DNA from: Viscum album
Lineage: Eukaryota; Streptophyta; Magnoliopsida; Santalales; Viscaceae
Length of the DNA stretch: 64,000 bases
NCBI GenBank assembly: GCA_963277665.1
Contig: OY728143.1
Span: 1,120,772,110-1,120,836,109 of the forward strand
Direction: 5' to 3'
Under the pieces are notes generated by a model, which was not told where the DNA came from, did not search any database, and saw only the letters and a program-made list of their open reading frames with translations. Below, piece after piece: positions 26,576-38,511 of this stretch. The translations under genes and the position numbers were made by a program. Each line of letters begins with the position of its first letter. The stretch's first letter is position 1.

Positions 26576-27726
26576 CTAGGAAAGCTTGGAAAAAATGTAT
26601 AGGAGTCCCTTGAGAGGGTGGTCCAGAAGATACCACATTGAAGAATCATAGAATATGTTTTCTTAGTGGAAAAGTGACCTCCACATGCCTCACTATGACA
26701 AAATTTATGGATGGACTCTTGTTCAGATTCTGGGACACACCTCCTAATGACTTGGTTAGGGAAGAACTTAAAGAGGTATGGATCATCAAACACATAGTGT
26801 CTAACATCAGAAATGAGTTTCGTTCGAGCTTGATTCCCTAAGAATATTGGAATGACTCCTGTAACTAAGAAATTGTCTATGTCAGCATACCAAGGGCAGT
26901 CACTCACTGAGTATAGGTGTTCATCAGGAAATGAATCAGACATAGAAACGTGATTAGAGTTATCTTTGAATTCCATCCTAGAGAGGTGATCTTCTACAAC
27001 ATTTTCAACACCCTTTTTATCCTTGATTGTGAGGTCAAATTCTTGTAAGAGAAGGACCCACCAAATCAGTCTAGCATTAGCATCTTGTTTTTGGAAGAGG
27101 TACTTTAGTGAATAATGGTCAATGAACACAGTGATGGGGGATCCTAAGAAGTAGGACCTAAACTTATCTAAGTCAAACACAATATCAAGTAACTCATTTT
27201 TAGTGGTGGTGTAGTTGATTTGGGCATCATTTAAGGATTTTCTTGCATAAGCAATGACATAAGGAGTTTTTTCACAACATTGTCTTGACACAACTCCTAT
27301 AGTAAAGTCACTGGCATCACACATAAGTTCAAAAGGAAGGTTCCAATTTGGAGATTTCATAATGGGAGGAGAGGTGAGAGAGGATTTGAGGATTGATAAT
27401 GAACCCTCATAGCTTTCTTTCTAAACTAATGGAGCATCCTTTACTAGGAGAGAACAAAGGGGATGATATATTGAACTAAAGTCCTTGATGAATCTTCTAT
27501 AGAAACCAGCATGTCCTAGGAAAGACCTCACTTCCTTGACGGTTTTTGGTGATGGAAGGTGACGAATGATGTCAAACTTGGCTTTATCAACTTCAATCCC
27601 CCTACCTGAGACTAGATGGCCTAGAACTAGTCCCTATTTAACCATGAAATGGCATTTTTCCCAGTCTAGGACCAGATTCCTTTCTTCACATCATGACAAG
27701 ACTCTCTCCACATTTTCAAGACATCC
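26518..27726 (-). pseudogene. Level 2 RT thumb, RNase H and integrase zinc-binding region
   Basis: From 27,726 to 27,361 the minus strand reads an RT connection (LGHLVSGRGIEVDKAK, VRSFLGHAGFYRRFIKDFS) with stops. The 280-codon open frame 27,360-26,518 continues it. Its RNase H has the first Asp in FELMCDASDF, the tract YTTTKNELLDIVFDLDKF, FIDHYSLKYL, and a C-terminal VVEDHLSRME (usually VADHLSR). Then comes an integrase zinc-binding remnant (HKFCHSEACGGHFSTKK) that loses frame. This is the longest surviving piece of the element. Domain order and motifs are Athila-like. Confidence 0.88.
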
Positions 27727-28215
27727 CTAAAATGTATCCCCAAACACAGAGAAGTCATCCATGAAGACCTCTAGAAAATCCCCCACCATGTTTGAGAATA
27801 TTCTCATCATGCACTGCTTGAAGGTTCCAGGGGCATTGCATAAACCAAAGGGCATGCGTTTGAAGGGAAAGGTTCCGAATGGATAGTTGAATGTAGTCTT
27901 CCCTAGATCCTCTAGGGAGACCTCATTTTTATTATACCCTAAGTACCCATCTAATAAACTGTAGAAGGCATGACCTACCACTCTCTCAATGACTTGGTAA
28001 ATGAATGGTAATGGGAAATGGTCCTTCTTGGTGAATGAGTTTAGCTTCCTATAATCAATGCAGACCCTCCATCCACTACTCACCCTTGTTAGAAGAATCT
28101 CTCCATCCTCATTGGTTATCACTGTGATTCCAGCCTTTTTTGGAACCACTTGGATTGGGCTCACCCATTCACTCTCAGCTATGGGATATATGATACCAGA
28201 TTTTAACAATTTCAT
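27727..28215 (-). pseudogene. Level 2 reverse transcriptase fingers/palm
   Basis: An open stretch of 162 codons on the minus strand. It has WVSPIQVVPKKAGI, CIDYRKLN, HFPLPF, LLDGYLGYN, KTTFNYPFGTFPFKRMPFG, LCNAPGTF and the catalytic FMDDFSVFG. The MDD box and the PFGTF/RMPFGLCNAP phrases are hallmarks of the Athila lineage. Catalytic Asp residues are intact, but it is separated by stops from the protease upstream and the thumb downstream, so it is a fragment of a dead pol. Confidence 0.92.
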
Positions 28216-28506
28216 AATTCCATTCCTTACAAACTCAATGAGATTAGTATTGAGTCATCGTTGAGGTTGACGACATGGATTTGAATCAGATTCCAGAACA
28301 ATCCTATGAGTCCCAATAAGTGGGCTAATCCTGGGAATATCAGACATGGTCCAACCAATGGAATTCTTATGTTTCCTAAGGATATCTAGAATCATCCCCT
28401 CATGATTGGATTCAAGATAAGAAAAAACGACAATAAGATGTGTTTTATTGTCCCCTAGGAAAGAATACTTGAGTGCAGTGGGATGTTCCTTTAATTCAAG
28501 ATCAGG

Positions 28507-29333
28507 TTAGTCTAGAATTTCAGCAGAATATTGGGACATTGGATCAAGTTCAATTTCTTTTTTTAGAGTTTCAGATAGGATTGATTCCCCACATGTAGAA
28601 GTTTCAGCTACTAGATTGGCTTGATCAGATTTAGGGAAGGAAGTTGAAGTGGTCTCCATGAAAGTGGTTTCTTGAAAGTTTTCACTGATTGTTGGTCCTA
28701 AGACTTCATCATAAGAGAAATTTGAAAATGATTCAATCCAAGGAGATAAACTTCCTTCATATGAAGAAAGGAAATCAATCTCATCCTGACTTAAAAATTC
28801 ATCAATTATTCCTTGATGTTTTTTGGATTCATTATCAATGCTTCCTATCATGTTTACTTCATGAATGTCCTCGTCATTCCCTATTTGTGAGCATGTATTA
28901 TAGATGTTAAAGTCTAGACTCATGTTACCAAAGGTGATGGTCATGTTCCCATTTCGGACTCGGATAACAGAGTTGATTGTTTCAAGGAAGGGACGACCAA
29001 GGATAATTGGGGTTTGTTCCTTATTTCCTATGTTTGGATTGTTATCAAGGAAAATGAATTTAGTAAGGTAGATGAAGTTCTCAACCTTTATCAGAACGTC
29101 CTTTAAAATACCCTTCATAACCCTAATGCTACGATCAGAAAGTTGAAGTGTGACAGATGTGGGTTGGAGTTCTTCTAGTCCTCACTGGAAGTACACAGCA
29201 TAAGGGTTGAGATTGACACTAGCACCTAGGTCACACAAGGCCATGACAACTTTGCTCTCTCCTAGTTCAACATTGATGTAAGGAAAACCTGGGTCTTTCA
29301 ACTTAGGAGGAATGGTCCCTTGAATGGTGGTAC
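28507..29333 (-). pseudogene. Level 2 aspartic protease region with in-frame stop
   Basis: The minus strand from about 29,330 reads PPKLKDPGFPYINVELGE, then ALCDLGASVNLNPYAVYFQ (protease active site in the DLGAS form usual in Athila). An in-frame TGA follows near 29,185, then GLEELQPTSVTLQLSDRS and the open frame 29,118-28,507 with PIILGRPFLETINSVI and FGNMSLDFNIYN. The remaining 130 codons are an acidic Ser-rich linker towards RT. A point mutation to TGA is the main break in this segment. Confidence 0.88.
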
Positions 29334-30448
29334 TCACATTAGCAGCCAAAAGGACTTGGTTTTTATGTGAATTTTTTTAAAAGTGCACAATTCCATAATG
29401 TACTTTGAGTAGGAATGTATGGTTTGGATGGAATCGAGAATGGGAATGTTCAACTTGACTTGTGAAAAGATTTCCCTCAATGTTTCACTCAATTTAGGTT
29501 TGTTTTTCCGCCTCATGTGTTGAGGAAATGGTGAAGGTTGTGGGGTTGTTTGTTGAAGAGTAGTTTCTTTGAGAATGTTGTCATGTTTCTCATTTTGATA
29601 ATTTTGTTCATTTGAATTTTCATCCAAGTTTGAATCTATACGCGGGTTCTAAATTAGTTGGTCATGTTTCTCAACTGATTTCCCACTTCTTAAAACATTC
29701 ATAGCCTTTAGTTGTTCATGAGTTGTTTGAGTATAACTTGACTCTCCCCTTGATGTTGAGGATGGAACCGCCTAAGTAGGCATGGGTGCCTTTCCAGTTT
29801 TGATGGTGTGATGTTCTTGTTTAAGGGAAGAGACTTCTGAGTTCATCCTTTCCATTTTTTTCCCAATTGTCCTAGTAGGCATTGTGGAATAGTTAGGGTT
29901 GGTGATCTAGAAGATTGGTTTATCGCATGGGGATATTTTGGAGGTGGGATGGTCTATTGAAAATGGACAGGTGGCTGTTGGTATTGGATAGGTTGTGTTT
30001 GGAACTAGTTATGGGTTTGGTAGTTCTGATGGGGGTAAGGATTTTGTCCCTATGGTTGGATTGGTTGTTGGTTATCATTCCAACGGAATCTTGGGTGGTC
30101 ATTATACCTTGGGTTGAAGTTGTTTTGGTATTGAGGCTTTTGAAAGTTCAAAGAATTTACTACCACTGGGGGTACTCCTAAAAGAACATCCTTGATGGAT
30201 GGAATGGTTGGGAAGTTTTCTGTCTTATTGAAATGTTTGTCACAAATTGTACAAACAAGGTCAACAGTTTGGATTTCATGGACTTTCCTAAGGTCTATCT
30301 CTTCATCCTTCTTAGAGAGTGCTGCGAGTTTATCCCTAAGGCTTTCCTCTTCTCTAAGTGTATGAATTCTATTATTTATTTGTGGATTTTAATAATAAGG
30401 TGATGTTCCCCATGTTTGGTTTTTTCCAGAAAGGATTTCTAGATACTC
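29334..30448 (-). pseudogene. Level 2 gag C-terminal / Pro-Gln-rich linker
   Basis: On the minus strand, 30,102-29,920 reads a low-complexity Asn/Gln/Pro-rich segment. 29,627-29,334 reads HMRRKNKPKLSETLREIF followed by VKLNIPILDSIQTIHSYSKY, matching the stretch just before protease in Athila (typically ...VNIPLLDAI...PSYAKFL...). Frames are interrupted between the pieces. No zinc knuckle was identified by eye. Confidence 0.7.
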
Positions 30449-31263
30449 TTAATCATCATTTGGGGCATTGTTTTTAAAAGTTCCATTACACATCATGTCA
30501 ATGAATTGTTTGTTCCCTGGTCCCAACCCTTTATAGAAAATTCTGACTTGTTCAGGAATAGAAAAACCATGGTGTGAAACCATGTTTAGAGTGTCTTTGT
30601 ACCTCTCCCATGATTCATAGAATGACTCTCCCTCTTTGCCAAAAAAGTTTTGGATACACTTTTTAAGTGCAATTGTTTTGTGGTGGGGAAAGTATTTTTT
30701 GTAGAATTCTATTTGTAGTTGGTCCCAAGAGTTTATGGATGATGGTCTCAAATTTTTTAGCCAATTTTTAACTTGATCCTTTAATGAAAAAGGAAATAAC
30801 ATCATCTTAGCGGATTCTTGTTGATGTGGGGGACAATGGTTTATACAATGTCATTGAATTCCTTAATGTGAAGGTAGATCATCTCGGACTCCATTCCATG
30901 GAATGTGGGAAGGTGGGTTAGGACATGGGGTTTAAATATGTAGTTGGAATCTCTTAAGTAATTGTGTCTAATTAATGAGGGGGCATAGGTCCTGGAAGGT
31001 GTCAGGTAGTCATTCATGGTTTGATCAATTGCATATCCCAAGTTTGGGGCTGCCTCATTTGGGTTTCCATTTTGGTTCCCACCCGGGTTTATGAGTTTTT
31101 TTCATTGTAGAACTTCCATTGAAATGGGCTCAATTTTTTACTTGGGGGTGTTAGTAATATTAGGATCTAATGGAAATAGTTCCCTTGGTGTACTTAAATC
31201 CCCTACCCTAGGACTATCCACCCTAACTAAGCGGTTTGATTGATCGCGGGTGTAGGCGGACAT
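30449..31263 (-). pseudogene. Level 2 gag (retrotrans_gag), broken
   Basis: Gag forms the particle that packages element RNA. A start codon at 31,263-31,261 begins MSAYTRDQSNRLVRVDSPRV, with in-frame TAA and TGA soon after. The same frame continues as 31,041-30,841 (LGYAIDQTMNDYLTP...). After a break, 30,805-30,449 gives the classic core FPFSLKDQVKNWLKNL, SINSWDQLQIEFYKKYFP, ESFYESWERYKDTL and HHGFSIPEQVRIFYKGL. The WERYKD and HHG phrases mark Athila gag. The start was chosen because it lies 100 bp after the primer site and in frame with the core. Confidence 0.85.
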
Positions 31264-31365
31264 GCGCCAAAAGAAAAAAAAGAGAAATGGACAAGATAAG
31301 GGAATTTGGATGAGAAAAGAAGAAATGGGGGAGAATATAATGGGTTTTTATATTACTTACTTGGG

Positions 31366-31383
31366 TCCCTGGAAATGGTGCCA
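31366..31383 (-). other. Level 2 primer binding site (tRNA-Asp type, mutated)
   Basis: Minus strand TGGCACCATTTCCAGGGA. Compared with the common plant Asp-tRNA primer site (TGGCGCCGTTGCCGGGGA, from memory of the family) it has four changes, three of them G to A, as expected of methylcytosine decay. It lies five bases from the 5' LTR. Confidence 0.75.
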
Positions 31384-31388
31384 AAATT

Positions 31389-32898
31389 TTATTCTCGCTC
31401 AAATTTTCCCAAGAGATGAAGGTAGAACGGTCCTTATAGTTTAGCTTGGGTTATCGAATCCTCAGAGACCTAAGAAGTAACCTAAAGACACGTAAATTCT
31501 ATATATTGTTTTTGGATATGAAGTGGCCAACATGGGTTGATTTAATATGGTTTTAAAGGATATCTAACATATTTAAGTTAATTCAATTTAAAATAATGAG
31601 TTGATCCTAGGTTATCACTTGGGGTGGATTGGACGTAATTCCTTTTCAATGATTTCAATTTCTTATATTTGAGATGGGTTCATTTAAGAAGATAAAACAA
31701 AATCCTCACATACTGGTTTAATACCTACACAATTTAATACTAATCACCTATACACTTGAAGGATCAATGTTTTGAGCACTTCAAGGAAATGTTTGCATTA
31801 GCACTTGAAGTGTGTGGCCTTACATTCAACAAGGACGATGGAGTTTAAAAATCATCAAATAAAAATCTCAATTAAAGGAAGTGATTATTCATTAATGGGG
31901 TGATAAATAACATCCAATACAACCCCTTGATACTCCCTTGGATCAAACCATAAGTGTGATAGCCCTACATTGATTATATGGTTTCAATGGAAGCAGAAAG
32001 TAGACTCATGAGGGAGGAAATTGAGAAGTAAAGAAAACAATAAAAATAAAATGATCACTCCACCATTGTGTGAATGATTTCACAAGATTTGGTGTGAATA
32101 AATTCACACCTAGAAGCAACAGTATTAATCTGAGATAAAGAAGAAAATAATAAGAGGAAAAGAAGATATTTTATTAAGAAACTAAAGTTAATTGAACAAC
32201 TTACATGTGAAAGACAAACTTGAGACAACAAAATTGCAGCATAACATAACAATTGAACAAAGCACCAAAGATGATACAACCAATGCACCGCCACTATCTG
32301 AAATAGGAATTTTGGAAGCCTTGGGCCGAGCCTCCAACAGTACAAAGAATCCCACATGATTATGGTATGACTAGGGTGGTGGAAACTTTTGGAACTTAGA
32401 CTTTTCCACATTTGACCCGAGGTGGCATCCAACTTTCATCTACCGAACAGACACGCTTAGAAGACCATCTAGATTTCCAAATCAGAGTGGGAAATAGAAA
32501 AAGACAATGGATCCCCGGATGTCTCCTAACCTCCTGTAAAATTTGGGCTCATTTAGAGTTGTATATTCGGTGATATGATCATATTAGTGTACTGTTTTTC
32601 TGGGCTGCAGAATCCGGCCCAGAAATTTATCTCTAAATTGGGCCGCCTAAATGACCACAATGGAGGCAGGATTAGCACTGTCTCCTGAATAATTATTTGT
32701 TCCCCTATATTTCTTATAGCATCCGATGACATTTGGAATTCATTAGGTTTGTATTTTGGACCCCACATTCTCATAAGTGGGATGGTTTCCAATACGCCTT
32801 CTATAAAATTGCTTCATTTCATCACAAAATATCCTCATCTTCTTCCATGAATTATCCATTGATCCCTGAATGAAACATGTTCATATTAAAGTGTAAAT
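31389..32898 (-). repeat. Level 2 5' LTR, U5-side part
   Basis: Colinear with 22,190 to about 23,700 of the 3' LTR. It is cut at 32,898 by Level 3, and the remaining 247 bp resume at 50,734. It carries the paired palindromes at 32,069-32,084 and 32,091-32,110. The last five bases (TAAAT, 32,894-32,898) are the left target duplication of Level 3. Confidence 0.9.
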
Positions 32899-34445
32899 TG
32901 ATAGAACAAATATTTTCAATTATTTTATTCTTAATTTCAATGTTTTTAATCCCACCAATGTGTTATTTAAGGGTCAATTGTCACAATTTATGTTTTAGGA
33001 GTATTTTTTGAGCTTAATTGGAAAAATGGCTTATTTTGTATTTAAACAGTTTTCATTTATTATAATGTTTCGGCCATAACTTTTTCTAAACTGATCCAAA
33101 TTGAAAAATTATTCTTTTAAAGGTTTGTATGTTCTATGGGCGTCATTGTATCCTTCTGGACCCAAAGCTTAATCTATCATTTGGAAGCTCAAATTCAGCT
33201 CACAAGTCAGGCCTCGAAAACTGTGTACAGAACTGCATAATTTTATTGTGGGGACCATATCTCATAAATGGACGAACCAATGGAGCTGAAACTTTACATG
33301 GAGCTAGATAACATCCTTATGAACAACTTTCATTAATATGGACTCGCATTCATAGTTCATTTGCAATTCCATTAATTAGTTGGAACTCGGTGTTTTGGAA
33401 GACGAAGAGTCACCTGAAGATAATTAAATGTCCGGAGTGATGTGGTCATCTCTCCTTCATACGTGGACCAATAAGGCTCAAATTTTGTGGGAAGACAGAG
33501 GAAATCCATGTGAACAACTTTAAAGTAGGACCAAGTTCCAAATTCTGTCATTAAAGAAGCCATCAACGCGCCTACATTCCGGAGATTATTTTTGGATCCA
33601 AATTTTCACACACTCTCTCTATAAAAGAGTGTGCTTTCTTCATTCCAAAGGGTTGGCAACTTATAGAATAGCCTTTGTTGGCCATTATATGTATTTTAGC
33701 TTTTTATTTTCTTTTACTTTTATTATGTAATAGCATTTCATATTTTTATTCAAGTGTTATCCTTTCACTCTTATTCTTTCTCTCTTTTGTTTTTCTTCCC
33801 CCGTTTTCTTTTCACTGTGAACTTTTATGCTCGTGATCATGAGTAGCTAACCTGAGGAAGTTCCCAGGGGAGTAATCCAGTGATGAACCCAAGTCTTTGA
33901 AAATTAATGTCTTAATGTTTCTTATTTTCTTAGAGTTATACCGAGGGGGATCTTAGTGGGTAAGGCGCCTTTGTGTCTCCACTTGCCACCTGAAGCCTAG
34001 CTTTCACTTCTGTCACATTCTCCCTCGATCGAGGAGGTGGATGTATGGTCTCTCGGCGATCGTTGAGTGTATCATACGTTCAAAACCATAGGTAGAAGGG
34101 GATGTTCATGCATACGATGGAGCATGTTCATTAAGTAAATTGGAAACTAAGAAAATAGATGATGAAGGTTCACTCTGGGTGATGCTCTCGGGAATGTCTC
34201 CTTTCTGTCTTAACATCATTCTATTTGCATTCATTCTGTCTGCATTGCATCTGCATATTTACTTTTAGTTTTCTATTTTTAATTATCAAATATCATTTCT
34301 GGTCATTTTATTTTATATATAGATAGTGAATTAGAAGTAGTGAGGGATTGACTGCAAAAGGCTCCTCAAGAGATCGACCTAGGTCAGCCACTGTGCTGCA
34401 CTTAGTATAAATATTTTTGAGAGCGTGCACGACAACGCTACATCA
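32899..34445 (+). repeat. Level 3 5' LTR (1547 bp)
   Basis: TGATAGAACAAAT...GCTACATCA. It carries a TATA box at 33,620-33,627 inside an inverted repeat, and a block at about 33,160-33,270 that is almost unchanged in all three LTR copies. Variant by variant this copy differs from the other two, which agree with each other. A 60-codon frame in it (33,129-33,311) is present in all three copies because the DNA is conserved; I do not call it a gene. Confidence 0.92.
33609..33633 (+). promoter_or_regulatory. Level 3 LTR TATA box within an inverted repeat
   Basis: CACACTCT-ctctataaa-AGAGTGTG: 8-bp perfect arms around the TATAAAAG box. The same arrangement is at 37,878-37,902 and, reversed, near 49,995-50,020, with only the loop varying. 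Likely the core promoter of the element. Confidence 0.7.
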
Positions 34446-34448
34446 AAT

Positions 34449-34466
34449 TGGCACCGTTGCCGGGGA
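34449..34466 (+). other. Level 3 primer binding site (tRNA-Asp type)
   Basis: TGGCACCGTTGCCGGGGA, one base from the form common in Athila-type elements, three bases after the 5' LTR. Confidence 0.88.
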
Positions 34467-34585
34467 GCCAAGTAGTCTTCACTCATTATTTTTATTCACT
34501 TATTGTAAATTATTTTTCTTCCTTTAATTTAAAAAAAACACAAAAAAATCATAAATTTCAAAAACTAAAAAAATATTTGTTCATC

Positions 34586-35575
34586 ATGAATTTCAATTCA
34601 AATTATTATGCATGGACTGATCAATCACAGGTGCATGAAGAAGTTCAAAATGATTATGAATCCAAAATGCAATAACTTCATGAATATATTCAAAAACTGA
34701 AGAGAACTGAAAAAAGGTTTGATGAATATTTTCATTCACTTATGGAACAACCCGAACCTGAACCAGAACCTGAACCTGAACCCAAACGAGTGGTGGAAGA
34801 GATTACACCGATTATTTTTTATGTCAAAGAACCTGAGGAGGGTGAGAAGGAGCTTCTAAAAGAATTAATTATATCATCCCGAACTCAACCATTACTCAAG
34901 GAGGTCCCTAATTTACACATTCCAGCTGATGCACTTATGGGAGATCAAATTTTTTTGGAAGAATCATGGAATCACTTTGTTGAAGATAATTTGAAACTTG
35001 ATCTTCCCATGCTTGATATTGAACAATCAGAACCTTTCGAACTCTCTTTTTCCTTGGAGGATGATGAAGAATATGCACCTGCTGAGATGGAGATGCCAAT
35101 GGTCCTGCCTGAAGAGATCAATTTTCAAGCTGACTTACTTGAAAGGGAAGATTTCTTAATTGATTCGTCTTGTTTTAATTTTATTCAAACTGAATTGTTT
35201 TATGACATCTCCTTTCCTGAAAATTCTGATACAGTACAAATGGAGCAGGCCTTGGATGATATGAAGTATACCACTCAAGTGGTAGTGATCAAGGAAGAAG
35301 AGGTAGAGAAGCTAGAGGTGGTGCGACTGCCTCCTCTACAACAAATTTCATACCATTTGGAGGAGGACACCACATATGTTCACAGGGATCACCCCTATAT
35401 TCTATTCCCTCCCACTCTGGATCTAAAATTCTATCTTTCTTCTTTCTTGGGGGTTAGGAACTTTCTTATTTTCTTTGGGGTTCTCCAATTTCAGTGTCTA
35501 CTGATGGACACTGGAAAAAGTCACATGTGGTGGTTTATCTCAAAAAAACCACATCCACCATCTGATTGGGGATAA
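34586..35575 (+). pseudogene. Level 3 acidic gag-like protein with Glu-Pro repeat, one in-frame stop
   Basis: The only sizeable plus-strand frame of the element. ATG 34,586 opens MNFNSNYYAWTDQSQVHEE. TAA at 34,673-34,675 interrupts, and the same frame then continues through LHEYIQKLKRTEKRFDEYF (helical, coiled-coil-like), the run EQPEPEPEPEPEPEPKR at 34,742, and a long Glu/Asp-rich stretch to about codon 270. It ends in a more hydrophobic tail (FLIFFGVLQFQCLLM, then KKPHPPSDWG). No knuckle, protease or RT motif. Position right after the primer site suggests a gag-derived protein of a non-autonomous element that borrows enzymes from relatives. Function is unknown. With the stop read as sense it would be 329 codons. 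Confidence 0.6.
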
Positions 35576-37153
35576 TCTGCTGCAACTGCCTGACTAGGGG
35601 CAGTAAAAACCTAGCATCCGCTTGGGGAGTCAAACCAAGAATTATCCCTTTTCTATTAATTTTTATCTTTATATTTATTTATTTTTCTTATGAGTTGTCA
35701 TTTCTTTTGATTTTGATTTCATTTCATTTTTTATGTTGATTTTTTTGAAATTTTCTTATTTTCCTTTTTCATTTTTTTTGGGTGTGTTTTTAGGAATCTT
35801 GAGCTGAATCTAATACTTGGGAAAATTCAAACCATCCTCGTATTTTTGGCCCATTTATTGATTTGATTATTTTAGGATTTAAATGATTGATGAATGGATT
35901 TTGTTTCTGATTTCTGATCTTTTCATTTGATGACGTTTGATTGATTGTGAAACTCATGTGCACTAGTGCTGTCCAAATTGAAAATCTTGCCCAACCCGAG
36001 AGGTTTCTAAACCTGTTTGACATATCCTTACATTTCTCTTTTTCTTGAGTTTCTTGAGACATGTTGTGTGATCCATAACTTGCTATTTTTCTCTTTTTCA
36101 AAGCTGTTAGAGTTCATGGAATGTGTTAAGTATGATTGAGGCATCACTTTGAAAGCCCTTTTGCATTAAACTCTTATTTTGGCCTACCTTTTCATCTGAC
36201 CTTCTTTAAGCCCCTAGTAGCCATTAAATACCTTGTTAGGCAGCCACATTAGAATCCATTTATCCGTTTCCAACCTTCTCTAGAATTTAAATTCATGATT
36301 ATTGTTGAACTCAAGTGTGGGGGAGGGAGAAGATGAGCTTTATTTTGCTTTCCTGAAGAATATTTTTGAGCTGAATTGAAAGTGTTGCCATATTTATTGC
36401 TACGTGGGTGGAAGAAATTTCATGATGGGAAGATGTATGGGTGGCCCAAAATATCATTACACATATGGGCTGGGTGTTCACAAATTTTTGAAGATCAAAA
36501 GCTGCCTCTCTTTTCCTCCAAAATATGATTCTGAAGAGAAATCCAGATCTGAATTCAAGCTGAAACAATGCTACAAATGGGGAAAAGAGGGATGAAAATC
36601 ATTGATACTGAAATCCCAAGTGTGAACTTCCCAAATGAAGAGGTGTTTGGAGGTGATTCATTTTTTGAGCTGATTGAGGAGCACACCATTCTTGAGCAAA
36701 ACTGTTTTCATGCATTTACTTCACTTTAGAGCTTAACCCTCCTCATTCTGCCTCAGATGTTTTTACATTTTAAACCTGCCAACCCTCAGCTTCAGAACAA
36801 CCCATGAAAAAGACCTCATGATTGACACATTTGTGACTCTGTGAAGTGGAGATACTAGGAGGATATCAAGCCTATGTAAATCACACATGTTCTTGGGAAT
36901 GAGAAAAACTCCACATTAAATATCCTTGAGTGAAGAGAGAAATAATTTTCCGGGGAGGTAGGTACGACATGAATATGAGGATTAACATGATATTTAATAG
37001 ATTCATATGATTTTTGAGGAGTTATGAAATTTTTATCCATGTAGGAAGCATGATATTTTCTCTGATATGATAATTGAGCTATGTTGTCATTTATGCTTTG
37101 AGAAGTTTGTTTTTGACCTTGGTATAAGATAATTGCCCAGGAGTGCAATGTTT
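35576..37153 (+). other. Level 3 untranslated internal region
   Basis: About 1.6 kb with no plus-strand gene. It contains a second polypurine tract (36,313-36,333). Minus-strand frames of 85-103 codons here (for example 35,790-36,101) have no recognisable content. Confidence 0.6.
36313..36333 (+). promoter_or_regulatory. Second, internal polypurine tract of Level 3
   Basis: The tract begins AAGTGTGGGGGAGGG and is purine-only after position 36,317. Its first 12 bases equal the start of the tract next to the 3' LTR (37,154). It may act as an extra plus-strand priming site, or may be a duplicated remnant. Confidence 0.5.
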
Positions 37154-37167
37154 AAGTGTGGGGGAAT
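37154..37167 (+). promoter_or_regulatory. Level 3 polypurine tract
   Basis: AAGTGTGGGGGAAT directly before the TGATAGAAC start of the 3' LTR. Standard plus-strand priming site. Confidence 0.85.
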
Positions 37168-38448
37168 TGATAGAACAAATATTTTCAATTATTTTATTCT
37201 TAATTTCAATGTTTTTAATCCCACCAATGTGTTATTTAAGGGTCAATTGTCACAATTTATGTTTTAGGAGTATTTTTTGAGCTTAACTGGAAAAATGGCT
37301 TATTTTGTATTTAAACAGTTTTCATTTATTATAATGTTTCGGACATAACTTTTTCTAAACGGATCAAAATTGCAAAATTCTTCTTTTATAGGTTTCTATG
37401 TTCTATGGGAGGCATTTTATCCTTCTTGACCCAAAGCTCAATCTATCATTTGGAAGCTCAAATTCAGCTCACAAGTCAGGCCTCGAAAACTGTGTACAGA
37501 ACTGCATAATTTTATTGTGGGGACCATATATCATAAATGGCCAAACCAATGGAGTTGAAACTTTACATGGAGCTAGATAACATCATGATGAACAACTTTC
37601 ATTAAGATGGACGCGCATTCATAGTTCATTTTCAATGCCATTAATTCGTTGGAACTCGGTGTTTTGGAAGACGAAGAGTCACCTGGAGATAATTAAATGT
37701 CCGGAGTGATGTGGTCATATCTCCTTCATACGTGGACCAATAAGGATAAAATTTTGTGGGTCGACAGAGGAGATCCGGGGAAACAACTTTAAAGAAGGAC
37801 TAAGTTCCAAATTCTGTCATTAAAGAATCCATCCACGCGCCTACATTCCGGAGATTATTTTTGGATCCAAATTTTCACACACTCTCCCTATAAAAGAGTG
37901 TGCTTTCTTCATTCCAAAGGGTTGGCAACTTAGGAATAGCCTTTGTTGGCCATTATATGTATTTTAGCTTTTTATTTTCTTTTACTTTCATTATTTAATA
38001 TCATTTCATATTTTTATTCAAGTGTTCTCCTTTCACTCTTATTCTTTCTCTCTTTTGTTTTTCTTCCCCCGTTTTCTTTTCACTGTGAACTCTTATGATC
38101 GTGATCATGAGTAGCTAACCCGAGGAAGTTCCCGGGGGAGTAATCCAGTGATGAACCCAAGTCTTTGAAAATTAATGTCTCAATGTTTCTTATTTTCTTA
38201 GAGTTATACCGAGGGGGATCTTAGTGGGTAAGGAACCTTTATGTCTCCACTTGCCACCCAAGGTTTAGCTTTCACTTCTGCAATATTTTCCCTCGATCGA
38301 GGAGGTGGATGTGTGGTCTCTCGGCGATCATTGAGAGTACCATATGTTCACAACCATAGGCAGAAGGGGATGTTCATGCATACGATGGAGCATGTTCATT
38401 AAGTAAATTCGAAACTAATAATGAGACGATGAAGGTTCACTCTGGGTG
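37168..38448 (+). repeat. Level 3 3' LTR, first part
   Basis: Colinear with 32,899 to about 34,180. It is interrupted after GGGTG (38,444-38,448, left target duplication of Level 4) and resumes at 48,948. TATA box at 37,889-37,896. Confidence 0.92.
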
Positions 38449-38511
38449 TGTGAAGACCCAGACCCCCCCTTGGTCCCTTCCTTTGCCAAAAATCCGGTTT
38501 CCTTGCGGGGT

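Noticed and set aside
26638..30181. Plus-strand frames inside Level 2 (for example 29,915-30,181)
   Set aside because: Antisense to clear gag-pol relics on the minus strand.
33129..33311. 60-codon frame seen in all three Level 3 LTRs
   Set aside because: The DNA itself is nearly unchanged in this block, so the frame need not be selected; no known domain.
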